Assembly (NCBI GenBank): GCA_040384465.1
Contig: JAZKJF010000003.1
Coordinates: 372,001-436,000, forward strand
Length of the DNA stretch: 64,000 nt
Origin: UBA5078 sp040384465
Lineage (GTDB): Bacteria; Pseudomonadota; Gammaproteobacteria; Pseudomonadales; Pseudohongiellaceae
Reading direction: 5' to 3'
The stretch's first letter is position 1; each line of letters opens with the position of its first letter. This document shows positions 17,248 through 26,607 of the stretch, in pieces. A program made the translations under genes and the position numbers. The notes below the pieces were generated by a model that had not been told where the DNA came from, did no database searches, and saw nothing but the letters and a program-made list of their open reading frames with translations.

Positions 17248-18567
17248 TCACTCCCCTGCCGGTTTGTGTTCCAATGTCAGCCCCACAGCTGTCCCCAGCG
17301 CAAAGCCCTGCCAATAGTTGTGCTCCTCCGTCGGACGCCCATCGCGCATCGAATAGATGCCGACAACCGGGTCGGGAATCAGGTCCAGATACGCCTCCTT
17401 GCCCTGATCATCCTTCAGATGCACGTCCAGAAAGGCAGTCACAAAATGCTGCAGGATATTGTTGCTGCGGACGCTGTCCCAGACCGCATCAGTGTAGTGT
17501 CCGGCACCTTCCTGATCCTCACTGTTGAGTATCTCCACTGGCAAAGGGATCGGTGCCGCCACACTGTGACCGCCGTTGGCGAAGGTCAGCAGCAAGCGAT
17601 CACTGTTCACCGCATTGTCGAAAATCGCCCGCGTGCCATCTGCATAGCCCGCTGTCCCATCCACACTGCCAGCGACATAGAGCGTAGGCAACGTGATGCC
17701 CTGCAAGACATCGGCATCGAAGAAACCGGTGTTCATGCCCCATGGCGCGATGGCGACACCCGCTCTGATGCGCGGATCAAGATTCTTGCGATAGTCAGGA
17801 TTGGCTGCTGTCAGCTCACTCAACAGACGATTGGGCGGTGCGAGCGGAGCTTCGATCATGCTCTCGCTATACGGGGCTCCGAGATTGTTCAGAACACCAT
17901 AGCCGCCCATCGAAAAACCAACGATGGCCGTACTGTTGACGTTGACCAGCCCAGCCAGAAAGCTGCCGAATTCCGCAGCGTAGTCGGCGATGGCTTGCAG
18001 CACAAAGCGTTGATCTTTCGCGCGGTTGTAGAGCGTGCTGGCGATAGGCTGCTGGTTTTGATAGGTGCTGTCGGTGTGATCAATCGCCGCCACCACGTAG
18101 CCTTTGCTCGCAAGATTTTCACCGAGATGACTCATCAGATAACGGTTGCCGGGATAGCCGTGCGAGAGAATCACCAGCGGAAAGTTGCCCTGCACAGCCA
18201 AAGGTGCCGCGTCGCGCACTGCCTGTCCGACAAGGGTCGCCGTGATCTGCAGGTTGCGAGTCTCCGTGGTGTACTCACCTCCAGGCCTGCCACGGTCACC
18301 CAGTTCCGCTGGATACCAGATTTCGACATTGAGACGACGATCATACAATGGTGCCTCTTCGCCCGGTTTGATGTTCACCACATCGACCCGGCCTGCATCA
18401 GTGAAACGCATGGTGCGGACGCCAATATCAAAACGCCCGAAGGCACTCAGTTCCGGTGCATCCGGCCTGACTATATCGATACGATTCTGCTGCGCGTCTG
18501 CACTGGCGGAGACCGCTATGGAAGCCACCAGCAACAGGATGGCAACACTGATTTTGTTCATAGGCAT
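17248..18567 (-). CDS. Exported alpha/beta hydrolase (dienelactone/PAF-acetylhydrolase-like)
   Basis: 439 residues with a signal peptide ending near residue 25 (SASADA/QQ). A typical alpha/beta-hydrolase core follows: LNVEIWYPAEL, LVILSHGYPGNRYLMSHLGENLASKGY (oxyanion region), and the nucleophile elbow GFSMGGYG. A DVLQGITLPTLYVAGSVDGT strand carries the likely acid, and NGGHSV the histidine. The N-terminal layout resembles platelet-activating-factor acetylhydrolase-like lipases. Substrate is unknown. GGGA stands about 9 nt before the ATG. It diverges from the MATE gene. Confidence 0.85.
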   Translation of the reverse strand: MPMNKISVAILLLVASIAVSASADAQQNRIDIVRPDAPELSAFGRFDIGVRTMRFTDAGRVDVVNIKPGEEAPLYDRRLNVEIWYPAELGDRGRPGGEYTTETRNLQITATLVGQAVRDAAPLAVQGNFPLVILSHGYPGNRYLMSHLGENLASKGYVVAAIDHTDSTYQNQQPIASTLYNRAKDQRFVLQAIADYAAEFGSFLAGLVNVNSTAIVGFSMGGYGVLNNLGAPYSESMIEAPLAPPNRLLSELTAANPDYRKNLDPRIRAGVAIAPWGMNTGFFDADVLQGITLPTLYVAGSVDGTAGYADGTRAIFDNAVNSDRLLLTFANGGHSVAAPIPLPVEILNSEDQEGAGHYTDAVWDSVRSNNILQHFVTAFLDVHLKDDQGKEAYLDLIPDPVVGIYSMRDGRPTEEHNYWQGFALGTAVGLTLEHKPAGE

Positions 18568-18756
18568 TCTCGAATTCCCGAAGCTGTTTGCAGCATCCTC
18601 CCATAAAGTCAGAGGCGTCCAAAGCAGAATTTTGTCTTCCGGTCGATTGCTGCATTGCCGTGCTTCATTCGCTCATCGGCTTCTGGTAGATTGCGCCACC
18701 CAACCCCCTCCCCCTCATCAAGCCTCTTTATTGACTCAGCGTCAGGACTGCTTCCT

Positions 18757-20103
18757 ATGAAAGACCTCACCCAAGGTTCCATGACTCCTCTTATCATCGG
18801 CATGGCAACGCCCGTGGCAGCCGGCATGATATTCCAGACGCTTTATCTGCTGGTGGATCTGTATTTTGTCGCCGCCCTGGGCGACGACGCAGTGGCGGGT
18901 GTCGGCGCGGGTGGCACGCTGATGTTCATGATCATGGCCTTGACACAGGTGCTGGGGGTCAGCGCGGTGGCGCTGATCTCTCAGGCCGTCGGTCGCAAGG
19001 ATCAGCCTCAGGCGAATCTGGTCTTCAATCAATCGCTGGTCATCTCAGTGCTGTTCTCGGTTATCACACTGCTCGGAGGCTTTCTGCTGGCGGATGTCTA
19101 TCTGGCCAGTATTGCGTCCGATGCGGGTGCGGTGCGCGAAGGCGTCACCTTCCTGCATTGGTTTCTGCCCGGTATGGCGCTGCAGTTTCCGATGATGGCG
19201 ATGGCGTCTTCATTGCGCGCCACCGGCCTCGTCAAGCCGGGCATGGTGGTGCAAGTGCTGACCGTCGTGCTCAACACGATTCTCGCACCCATTCTGATTG
19301 CTGGCTGGGGGCCCGGTCCTGCACTCGGCGTCATGGGGGCCGGACTGGCCAGTTCGATCTCCGTACTGGTGGGTGTCATCCTGCTGACCCTGTACTTCAT
19401 CAAGCTGGAAAAGTATGTGTCATTCGACACAACACTGTGGCGCCCACAGCTGGCGATCTGGAAGCGCATGTTCAACATCGGGCTGCCTGCCGGTGGTGAG
19501 ATGGTGCTGCTGTTCGTGTACTTCTCGGCCGTGTACTGGCTGATTCAGGACTTCGGCGCCGCCGCGCAGGCCGGGTTCAGTATCGGCGGACGCATCATGC
19601 AGTCGATCTTCATGCCCACGATGGCGATTGCGTTTGCACTAGGCCCCATCGCCGGGCAGAACTATGGAGCCGGACAATTCGGCCGGGTGCGCGAGACCTG
19701 CTACAAAGGCATCATGCTCAGCAGCGTGGTGATGGTGGTAGTCACTTTGCTGATGCAGTGGAAATCGGATTTGCTGGTCGGGTTCTTCACAGAGGAAGCG
19801 GAAGTCATCGCAGTGGGTTCTGTCTTCCTGCAGCTGATCTCCCTGAACTTCATCGCGCAGGGCATCGTGTTTGCGTGCTCGGGGATATTTCAGGGGCTGG
19901 GCAACACACGCCCGGCCATGCTCAGTTCAGGCGTCCGCATTCTGGTCTTCCTACCCTTTGCGGTCTATCTGAAGTACCAGCCCGGCTTCACCATCAACAT
20001 GGTGTGGTATGTCTCCATCCTGTCGGTGGCGGTGCAGGCCGTAGTCAGTTTCCTGCTGGTACGCCGAGAGTTCCGGTTGCGTCTTGACGGCGCTAGCGCC
20101 TAA
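18757..20103 (+). CDS. MATE family efflux transporter
   Basis: Starting at the ATG at 18757 (MKDLTQGS) the protein has 448 residues and twelve predicted membrane helices in two MATE repeats. The second half repeats the fold around GGEMVLLFVYFSAV and FALGPIAGQNYGAGQFGRVRE, the latter a MATE signature. It should export cationic drugs or metabolites using a Na+ or H+ gradient. It is monocistronic, and its last 11 nt overlap the end of the convergent LEA2 lipoprotein gene. Confidence 0.93.
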   Translation: MKDLTQGSMTPLIIGMATPVAAGMIFQTLYLLVDLYFVAALGDDAVAGVGAGGTLMFMIMALTQVLGVSAVALISQAVGRKDQPQANLVFNQSLVISVLFSVITLLGGFLLADVYLASIASDAGAVREGVTFLHWFLPGMALQFPMMAMASSLRATGLVKPGMVVQVLTVVLNTILAPILIAGWGPGPALGVMGAGLASSISVLVGVILLTLYFIKLEKYVSFDTTLWRPQLAIWKRMFNIGLPAGGEMVLLFVYFSAVYWLIQDFGAAAQAGFSIGGRIMQSIFMPTMAIAFALGPIAGQNYGAGQFGRVRETCYKGIMLSSVVMVVVTLLMQWKSDLLVGFFTEEAEVIAVGSVFLQLISLNFIAQGIVFACSGIFQGLGNTRPAMLSSGVRILVFLPFAVYLKYQPGFTINMVWYVSILSVAVQAVVSFLLVRREFRLRLDGASA

Positions 20104-20563
20104 AGCCGGTAAGCGGCACTTCTCCGCTGCGCTCGACATGGACTCGGCGCAGCCGATTACCGACATCGATGTCGGCATCGAGCGTGTACTGGAGGCTGTC
20201 ACGGCGTTGGCTCAGGAGATCGGTGAACAGAGCAAGCGTACTGAGCAGATCAGGACTCGCTTGCAGCAGCACGTCACCAGTGCCGTAGGCGGGGATCACC
20301 GGCAGCTGATTACTCACACCGCTGAGGACGCGATGCCCGTCCAGAGCAATGTTGTAAACGATACCCTGCAGACGCAGTTCCGTGCGATTGGGATTGCTGA
20401 CCTGCAAACCAATCTCGAATCTCGGCACTGCCGACCCCGAGGGCAGCATGCGGAAACTGCTCACCGTCACCGTCGGTTGCTGAAAAGCGCCCTGCATTCC
20501 GGTACACCCTGCCAAGGTCAACAGCATCGGCAAGGTGAGCCACATAAACAAGTGTTTGAACAT
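20093..20563 (-). CDS. LEA type 2 / WHy-domain lipoprotein
   Basis: 156 residues with lipobox LAGC (Cys20). The rest is a LEA2-like immunoglobulin-type beta domain, with PRFEIGLQVSNPNRTELRLQ and GIVYNIALDGHRVLSGVSNQ as in WHy domains. In plants and a few bacteria this family is linked to desiccation and cold tolerance; in gammaproteobacteria it is a periplasmic lipoprotein of unclear role. It is third in a row with pmp3 and the DUF2959 gene, 63 nt after the latter. Confidence 0.85.
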   Translation of the reverse strand: MFKHLFMWLTLPMLLTLAGCTGMQGAFQQPTVTVSSFRMLPSGSAVPRFEIGLQVSNPNRTELRLQGIVYNIALDGHRVLSGVSNQLPVIPAYGTGDVLLQASPDLLSTLALFTDLLSQRRDSLQYTLDADIDVGNRLRRVHVERSGEVPLTGFRR

Positions 20564-20626
20564 CGGTGATTTCCTCAGTGCATCAGTAGGTTATTGAGAG
20601 TGCACCAATCACACAGAAATAGCGCG

Positions 20627-21271
20627 TCAATTCGTGGCTGATCGCATTTCTGTGATGAAACGATCGGATTCACTGATGGCCTGTTCCATCACTTCTATCA
20701 ATCGCCCCACATCCCCATTGATCGTATCCAACTCGCCACGCAGCGATGAAATCGCCATGGCGTTGAGATTGTGTTTCAGATACAGCACGTTGTCGCGCAG
20801 ACTGTTCAACACCGGTTCGGTGGCTTGCTCGGCACGGTGCATGGTGGCAATCAACGCCGTGTAGCGCTGACGGGTGTCACGCAGTTGACGCTCGCTGTCG
20901 CGGCGCAGACTCTGATTGGTGTACTCCTCAAGCTCGGCGCTCCATTCATCGAACAGATCCTCCGACACAGATTCCACAGCGTCGATACGCTGGCGAATCT
21001 CGGCAGCGGCCGCCTCGCTGTCTTCAAACTCGGCGTTGAGGCGATCGTAGACCTGCTGCAGTTCGCCGCCGTTGAAATTCACCACGGCGCTGAACTGTTC
21101 CAATGCACTGCGGAACTGTTCCTGCCCGTCTTCCTGCGCGCTCTGAGCTTCCTCGATGCGCTCCAGCAGAATGTCACGCTTCTGCACCCCGAACTGCTCC
21201 ATCGTGCTGTAGTAAGCCGTCTGGCAGCCAGTGAAGACAGTTAGAACTGATAGCAAAAACAGCGTTCTCAT
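20627..21271 (-). CDS. DUF2959 lipoprotein
   Basis: 214 residues. A lipobox-like FTGC (Cys16) ends the signal. The mature part is nearly all alpha-helical and rich in Glu/Gln (VQKRDILLERIEEAQSAQED, then heptad-like helices to the C-terminus), the pattern of DUF2959. A conserved AYYSTMEQFGVQKRDIL follows the lipid anchor. Function is not known; family members occur in marine gammaproteobacteria. Its ATG overlaps the stop of the upstream pmp3 gene by 4 nt (ATGA), so translation is coupled. Confidence 0.85.
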   Translation of the reverse strand: MRTLFLLSVLTVFTGCQTAYYSTMEQFGVQKRDILLERIEEAQSAQEDGQEQFRSALEQFSAVVNFNGGELQQVYDRLNAEFEDSEAAAAEIRQRIDAVESVSEDLFDEWSAELEEYTNQSLRRDSERQLRDTRQRYTALIATMHRAEQATEPVLNSLRDNVLYLKHNLNAMAISSLRGELDTINGDVGRLIEVMEQAISESDRFITEMRSATN

Positions 21272-21474
21272 GAGGTTTTCCCTTGTTCCTTAATAGCCTT
21301 GACGATGCGGTCTGTACGCTTGTCATTGAGATGGGCGTGCACAACAAACAACGCATGAATGACACCAGGAATCCAGAACGCGAGCGTCAGCAAAATGCTG
21401 AGAATCGCCTGTATGGGTTTACCACACAGAAAGACAGCCAGTGGGGGGAAGACGATGGCTAACAGATAGCGCAT
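21268..21474 (-). CDS. YqaE/Pmp3 family small membrane protein
   Basis: The ATG at 21474 is preceded by GGAGAG and gives a 68-residue protein; a longer reading would add 24 unlikely residues. It has the Pmp3 signature: MRYLLAIVFPPLAVFLCGKP, then a second hydrophobic helix (ILLTLAFWIPGVIHALFVV) and a charged tail. Pmp3 proteins are two-helix membrane proteins that affect membrane potential and salt or cold tolerance in yeast and plants. It is first in a coupled cluster with the DUF2959 and LEA2 lipoprotein genes. Confidence 0.9.
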   Translation of the reverse strand: MRYLLAIVFPPLAVFLCGKPIQAILSILLTLAFWIPGVIHALFVVHAHLNDKRTDRIVKAIKEQGKTS

Positions 21475-21761
21475 GGTGAAACTCTCCAGTGTGTTAGTGG
21501 CCCGATTCCTCGGACGCGTGAGGTCGCTGATCGCCCTTGCTGTCAATTCTCATGACTGTGATGCAGGCATGCAAGCGCTATTTCTGTGTCCGAGAGGCAT
21601 AAGCATTCCACCTGTGATGGCCCACTTGTTCTGCTGCTTTATTTAAGCCAGACGGGTGCCTGAGATACTCCTTAACGGGTAAGCTAGCGCTTGTCATAAC
21701 ACGGCAGCAGGAGCAGTGCCGTTCACGCCAGAAGGGACTCGACAACCGGCACTTAGCCCTG

Positions 21762-22352
21762 GTGAATTTGTTGAGAGTTCTCTCCCTGAAAAAGCTGCTG
21801 ACACACACGCTGTTATTGCTGGTCGCGAGCACAGCACTGGCTCAAACCGGCAGTCTGCCCAGCTACGAACGCAGCCAGTGGCGGCATTGGGAAGACTTCG
21901 ATGGCGATTGTCAAAATGCCCGGCAGGAACTGTTGATTGCACAATCGTTGGCGGCTATCCATTTCACCAACGCAAGAGGTTGCACGGTGGCCATGGGTCA
22001 ATGGTTCGATCCCTATACCGGCAAACAATTTGTGCAAGCCAGCGATGTGGATATCGACCATGTGATTCCACTGAAGTACGCACACGAGCATGGTGGCGCC
22101 AGGTGGTCACCGTTAACCAAAAAACTGTTTGCGAACGATCCTGAGAATCTACTGATCGTCGATGATGGAGAGAATCAGTCCAAAGGTGCCAGTGGGCCCG
22201 CACAGTATCTGCCGCGAGCGGAATACCAATGTGAATATGCCAGGCGCTGGCAGACGATCGCCGCCAAGTATGAATTACAGCTGGCACGCCAGGATATGCA
22301 GACACTGACGACAATTCAGCGTGATTGCGGCGATTACACCCCAAGCTCCTGA
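21762..22352 (+). CDS. Secreted HNH-type endonuclease
   Basis: 196 residues. It begins with a signal peptide (LLTHTLLLLVASTALA/Q near residue 28) and ends in an HNH nuclease domain: SDVDIDHVIPLKYAHEHGG, then FANDPENLLIVDDGENQSKG, giving the His, Asn and Asn/His ligands. The same DUF1524-type core is found in extracellular nucleases for DNA uptake as food. The start is uncertain: a GTG at 21762 and TTGs at 21768 and 21771 are the only starts ahead of the signal peptide, and none has a good ribosome site. Its own promoter must lie in 21547-21761, where I see no gene. Confidence 0.82.
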   Translation: MNLLRVLSLKKLLTHTLLLLVASTALAQTGSLPSYERSQWRHWEDFDGDCQNARQELLIAQSLAAIHFTNARGCTVAMGQWFDPYTGKQFVQASDVDIDHVIPLKYAHEHGGARWSPLTKKLFANDPENLLIVDDGENQSKGASGPAQYLPRAEYQCEYARRWQTIAAKYELQLARQDMQTLTTIQRDCGDYTPSS

Positions 22353-22384
22353 GGCAGCCCTCTTGAGCACAGAGGAAAAACACC

Positions 22385-23785
22385 ATGACAGCCAGCACCC
22401 CGTCACAGCCGAGAACGCCAAGCGCCTGGGAGGCGCTGCTCTGCTTTGGCGGCAATTTCCTGATGATCTCCACGGGCATGTTCGTGTTCGCGATCAGCCT
22501 GCACGTGGTGCTGTTCTTCTGTCTGCTGTGGACCGGCCTGCACGCCTGGCGCCTCGGCCACGACTTCAACGCTATTCGCGCCATGATGAGCACCGGCATC
22601 AGCAATGCCTTGCCTGCGATTTACATCTTCATCCTGATCGGCATGGTCATCGCCGCCTTCATGCAGAGCGGGACGGTCGCGGCCCTCATCTACCATGGGC
22701 TGAACCTCCTCAGCCCGGGTTTTTTCCTGGCTGCCGGGTTACTCCTGTGCAGCCTGATGTCAGTGGCAACCGGCACTTCCTGGGGCACAGCGGGCACGCT
22801 GGGTGTCGTCCTGATTGGCATCGGCGCCACCATGCAGATTCCTCTGCCACTGGTAGCCGGCATGGTCGTCGCGGGTGCCACCTTCGGCGACAAGCTTTCT
22901 CCGGTATCAGACACCACCAACCTCGCCGCCATGAGCGCGCACACCAATCTCCATCGCCACATCGGTTCGATGCTCTACACAACCATTCCCGCTTTCGTGG
23001 TGACGCTGTTGATACTGCTCGTGCTGGGGTCGATGTTCAGCAGCAACACTCTCCCAACCGACGCCATTGCGCAGATGCAGCAAACGCTGACGGCACACTT
23101 CAATCTGGGATTGCTGCCAACGCTTCTGCCATTGCTGGTCATGCTGGCACTGAGCCTGAAACGGCTGTCGGCGGAACTCAGCATGAGCGCCAGTATTCTC
23201 ACCGCAGTGGCCGTCGCTGTCTTTTATCAGGATCGTGCGCTGGTGGAGGTGCTCAACAGCCTGTGGAGCAACGTGCCCGGCAACACGGGTATCGCCAGTC
23301 TCGATGATCTGCTCGGGCGCGGTGGCATTCTGAGCATGAGCTGGACCCTGATGCTGTCACTTCTGGCGCTGGCGCTGGGGGGCATTCTCTTCAATGCGGG
23401 TTTTCTGCATGCACTTCTGGCCGGCATCATCGCGCGGGTGCGCAGAACGACAACACTGGTCGCCACCACAATCGGCTCGGGGATTATCGGCAACATCGGC
23501 ATGGGCGAGGCTTACATCAGCATCATTCTGAGTTGTCAGCTGTTCGGGAAGGCTTATGACGAGAGAGGCGTGGACAGGGCGGTGCTGTCACGTTCGGTTG
23601 AAGAGGGCGCCACCATGAGCACCGGACTGATTCCGTGGACCACGGCAGGCGCCTTCTACGCGGCGACGCTGGGCGTGCCGGTGCTGGAATACGCGCCGTA
23701 TGCGTTTCTGAACTATCTCAATCCACTGATCTCGATAGGCATGACGGCGCTGGGGATTGGGCTGTTGCGCAGCCCGAAACGCTAG
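22385..23785 (+). CDS. nhaC: Na+/H+ antiporter, NhaC family
   Basis: 466 residues with about eleven membrane helices. NhaC family landmarks: MSVATGTSWGTAGTLGV, FGDKLSPVSDTTNLAA and GMGEAYISIILS near 380. It should exchange Na+ for H+ at the inner membrane for pH and salt balance; some members carry malate or amino acids. GAGG lies 9 nt before the ATG, and the gene follows the nuclease by 32 nt, so readthrough is possible. It converges on ggt with 20 nt between. Confidence 0.9.
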   Translation: MTASTPSQPRTPSAWEALLCFGGNFLMISTGMFVFAISLHVVLFFCLLWTGLHAWRLGHDFNAIRAMMSTGISNALPAIYIFILIGMVIAAFMQSGTVAALIYHGLNLLSPGFFLAAGLLLCSLMSVATGTSWGTAGTLGVVLIGIGATMQIPLPLVAGMVVAGATFGDKLSPVSDTTNLAAMSAHTNLHRHIGSMLYTTIPAFVVTLLILLVLGSMFSSNTLPTDAIAQMQQTLTAHFNLGLLPTLLPLLVMLALSLKRLSAELSMSASILTAVAVAVFYQDRALVEVLNSLWSNVPGNTGIASLDDLLGRGGILSMSWTLMLSLLALALGGILFNAGFLHALLAGIIARVRRTTTLVATTIGSGIIGNIGMGEAYISIILSCQLFGKAYDERGVDRAVLSRSVEEGATMSTGLIPWTTAGAFYAATLGVPVLEYAPYAFLNYLNPLISIGMTALGIGLLRSPKR

Positions 23786-23805
23786 TGTGGGAGCGTACAA
23801 GTCGA

Positions 23806-25512
23806 TCAGTAGCCGGCCGCGCCGCTGTCACCGACGCGCGAATCGGCACCGCCCAGAAACAGACCATTCTCGCGGTCGTGATATACGCCCATGGCCGAAC
23901 CCTGTCGACCACGCTCACGCATTTCGTGCCCCATCCCCTGATAGAGCTTCACAGTGTCGGCAGAGAAGTAACCTTCTTCAAACGTGGTGATGTCCGGCAG
24001 CCACTGGTGGTGAATGCGCCCGGCTTCCACGGCTTCACCGATGTTCATGCCGTGATCGATGACGTTGAGAATCAGCTGCATGGTCGTGTTGATGATGGTG
24101 CGACCCCCGGGGCTGCCCACTGCCATCAGCGGTTTGCCGTCCTGCGCGACAATCGTCGGCGACATGCTGGACAGCGGACGCTTCTGTGGCGCCACCAGAT
24201 TCGCTGGCGTACCGATCTGACCGGAGCGATCAGTGACCCCGGGAACGGCATTGAAATCCCCCAGTTCATTATTGAGCAGGTAACCACCGCCCTCCGCGAC
24301 AATGCGTGAACCGTAGCCGAACTCCAGGGTGTAAGTCAGCGAGACCATGTTGCCGTCCTTGTCAGCGACGGAAAAATGCGTGGTCTCATCGCTTTCATAG
24401 ACGCTGCTGAACTGTGTCTCGTCACTCACAGAGGCGCGGTCCGGATCGATGGTGGCGCGCAGGCGGGCGGCATATTCCTTGTCGAGCAGCTCGTCCAGCG
24501 GCATGCTCTCGTTGAAATCAGGATCACCGAGGTGCTCGGCACGGTCGGCATAGGCACGGCGCATCGCTTCGGTCAGCAGGTGCAGGTACTGGGCGGAATT
24601 GTGCCCGGCAGCGGCCAGGTCGTAACCTTCAAGGATATTGAGCATCTCGATCATGGTGACGCCGCCAGAACTCGGCGGTGCCATACTGACGATCTCGTAG
24701 CCACGGTAAGTTCCGCGCACCGGCTCACGCTCGACCGCTTCGTATTTTTCCAGATCCTCCTCGGTGATGAGGCCGCCGTTGGCACGCATAAAATCCGCCA
24801 GCAGTTTCGCATTCTCGCCCTTGTAGAAACCGTCGCGCCCCTGCTCTTGAATCAGCTGCAGAGTTTTCGCCAGATCCGGTTGCACCCACAGATCCCCAAG
24901 TTCATACGGAGAACCATCAGCCTTCAGGAAGACTGCGGCAGAAGAGGGATACTGCTCCCACGCTGACTGATTCTGGCGAAAGCCACCGTAGAGTGCGTAA
25001 GAGATGGGAATGCCGTCACGGGCAAGTGCCACAGCCGGAGCCACCAGATCTGCCCACGGCAGACTGCCCAGCTCCTCATGTGCCTTGTAGAGACCGGCCA
25101 CTGTGCCAGGCACCCCAATGGCGAGCATGCCGATGTGGTTGGAGTTGTTGACGACTTTGCCGTCCAGCCCCAGATACATGGTTTCTGTAGCGGCCAGCGG
25201 GGCTTTCTCGCGGAAATCGAAGGAGGTCGCGTGGCCATCTTCGCCGTGATAGACCATGAAGCCACCGCCACCAATATTACCCGCCGTCGGCCAGGTCACG
25301 GCCAGCGCAAAAGCTGTGGCAATCGCGGCATCTATCGCATTACCACCCTGCTTGAGAATCTCGACACCGACCTCGGAAGCCGTGAGCGAAGCGCTCGCCA
25401 CCACACCGTTCTCGACCCGCAATGGCGTTCTGCCGCTGGTCGCATACAACGAAGCGGGAGTTGAAAGTGCGATGCACAGGACCAGCGCAATACTTCTGTA
25501 AAAAAGTCTCAT
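23806..25512 (-). CDS. ggt: Gamma-glutamyltransferase
   Basis: 568 residues with a signal peptide (ends near SLYA). The precursor should cut itself before T377 in DETTHFSVADKDG, the catalytic threonine that heads the small subunit. GSPGGRTIIN and PPSSGGVTM are the other conserved blocks, and GGGGFMVYH in the large subunit is also present. It breaks down glutathione and gamma-glutamyl peptides in the periplasm, supplying amino acids. GGAG stands ahead of the ATG. It follows the transaminase gene by 39 nt on the same strand. Confidence 0.95.
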   Translation of the reverse strand: MRLFYRSIALVLCIALSTPASLYATSGRTPLRVENGVVASASLTASEVGVEILKQGGNAIDAAIATAFALAVTWPTAGNIGGGGFMVYHGEDGHATSFDFREKAPLAATETMYLGLDGKVVNNSNHIGMLAIGVPGTVAGLYKAHEELGSLPWADLVAPAVALARDGIPISYALYGGFRQNQSAWEQYPSSAAVFLKADGSPYELGDLWVQPDLAKTLQLIQEQGRDGFYKGENAKLLADFMRANGGLITEEDLEKYEAVEREPVRGTYRGYEIVSMAPPSSGGVTMIEMLNILEGYDLAAAGHNSAQYLHLLTEAMRRAYADRAEHLGDPDFNESMPLDELLDKEYAARLRATIDPDRASVSDETQFSSVYESDETTHFSVADKDGNMVSLTYTLEFGYGSRIVAEGGGYLLNNELGDFNAVPGVTDRSGQIGTPANLVAPQKRPLSSMSPTIVAQDGKPLMAVGSPGGRTIINTTMQLILNVIDHGMNIGEAVEAGRIHHQWLPDITTFEEGYFSADTVKLYQGMGHEMRERGRQGSAMGVYHDRENGLFLGGADSRVGDSGAAGY

Positions 25513-25551
25513 CTTTGCTCCACGGTTTTTCCAACGCCAAAATCCACTACC

Positions 25552-26445
25552 CTAATCAGCGACGACACCAGCCTCTTCGAGCAGAGTCTGCACATACAAA
25601 GCGCGCAGTTTCTGTGTAACAGGTCCCGGTCGGCCATTACCAATCGTCCTGCCATCGATATTAACCACCGGCAACACCAAAGTCGTCGCGCTCGACATGA
25701 AGGCCTCATCAGCGATGCAAGCCTCCTCCAGCGTAAACTCTCTTTCCTGCAGGCCAATGTCATTTTCGCGCGCCACCCGCAGGATGACCTTGCGACGAAT
25801 TCCAGGCAGGATGCTGCCATTCGACGCACGTGTGATCAGCGTATTGGCGCGCACAATAAAAGCCGAGGAAGTGACGCCTTCGGTGACAACACCCTCATCA
25901 ATCATCCAGCCCTCATAACCGCCCTGTTCCACTGCCATCTGCTTGGATAGACACTGCGCCAGCAGGTTAACGGACTTGATATCACGCCGCTTCCAGCGCA
26001 GGTCCGGTACCGACGCAACCGCCACACCATTGATGGCCAGTGGATGATCGATGATGCTGCGGGGAACTCCCCAGGCCACCAAGCCTTGCTGCGCCCCCAC
26101 AGGAAGAGCGAAATCGCGCTCAGCCACCCCTCGGGTGATCTGCAGATAAACATAGCCTTCCTGCAGGTCATCACGCATCAGCAACTCTTCGAGTACGGCG
26201 ATGAGTGCTTCCCGGCTGCAAGGCCAACCGATGCCGGTACTGCTCAAGCTGTGGTCGAGACGCTCCAAGGCATGTTTTCTGTCCATCAGGCGCTGACGGA
26301 TAACAGGGATCACTTCATACACCCCGTCACCGAACACAAAACCTCTGTCGAAAACCGAAACCTTGGCGTCTTCGGCGCGCACGAACTCGCCGTTCACGTA
26401 GACCGTCCGGTGGGCGATCCTTATTCCCGATCCGCTAGTAGACAT
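25552..26445 (-). CDS. dat: D-amino acid (D-alanine) aminotransferase
   Basis: 297 residues of the fold-type IV PLP aminotransferases. FVFGDGVYEVIPV and the PLP lysine in RRDIKSVNLLAQ, with EGWMIDEGVVTEGVTSSAF and PGIRRKVIL, fit the D-alanine aminotransferase subgroup rather than IlvE or aminodeoxychorismate lyase. It interconverts D-alanine and D-glutamate with their keto acids, feeding cell-wall precursors or D-amino acid use. It may form an operon with ggt (39 nt apart). The pnp terminator lies about 90 nt upstream, so it needs its own promoter. Confidence 0.85.
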   Translation of the reverse strand: MSTSGSGIRIAHRTVYVNGEFVRAEDAKVSVFDRGFVFGDGVYEVIPVIRQRLMDRKHALERLDHSLSSTGIGWPCSREALIAVLEELLMRDDLQEGYVYLQITRGVAERDFALPVGAQQGLVAWGVPRSIIDHPLAINGVAVASVPDLRWKRRDIKSVNLLAQCLSKQMAVEQGGYEGWMIDEGVVTEGVTSSAFIVRANTLITRASNGSILPGIRRKVILRVARENDIGLQEREFTLEEACIADEAFMSSATTLVLPVVNIDGRTIGNGRPGPVTQKLRALYVQTLLEEAGVVAD

Positions 26446-26533
26446 GGCAACTGCTCACTGTTTTGTGAGTAATGGAGGGAGCATACCAATATTGCCGAAC
26501 AGGGAGTAGAGAATATTCCGCTGCTGCGAAGGC

Positions 26534-26572
26534 AAAAAAAATCCCGCTGACACACTTGGCATCAGCGGGATT
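26534..26572 (-). terminator. Intrinsic terminator after pnp
   Basis: On the minus strand AATCCCGCTGA pairs with TCAGCGGGATT over an 11-nt loop, followed by seven U residues. It lies 36 nt past the pnp stop. On the plus strand there is no comparable T run. Confidence 0.93.
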
Positions 26573-26607
26573 ATTCTTTGCAACAGCGGGAATTCGAAGC
26601 TCAGGTA

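Noticed and set aside
17266..18606. 446-codon plus-strand frame opposite the alpha/beta hydrolase
   Set aside because: The minus-strand hydrolase has a signal peptide and nucleophile elbow; the plus frame has none.
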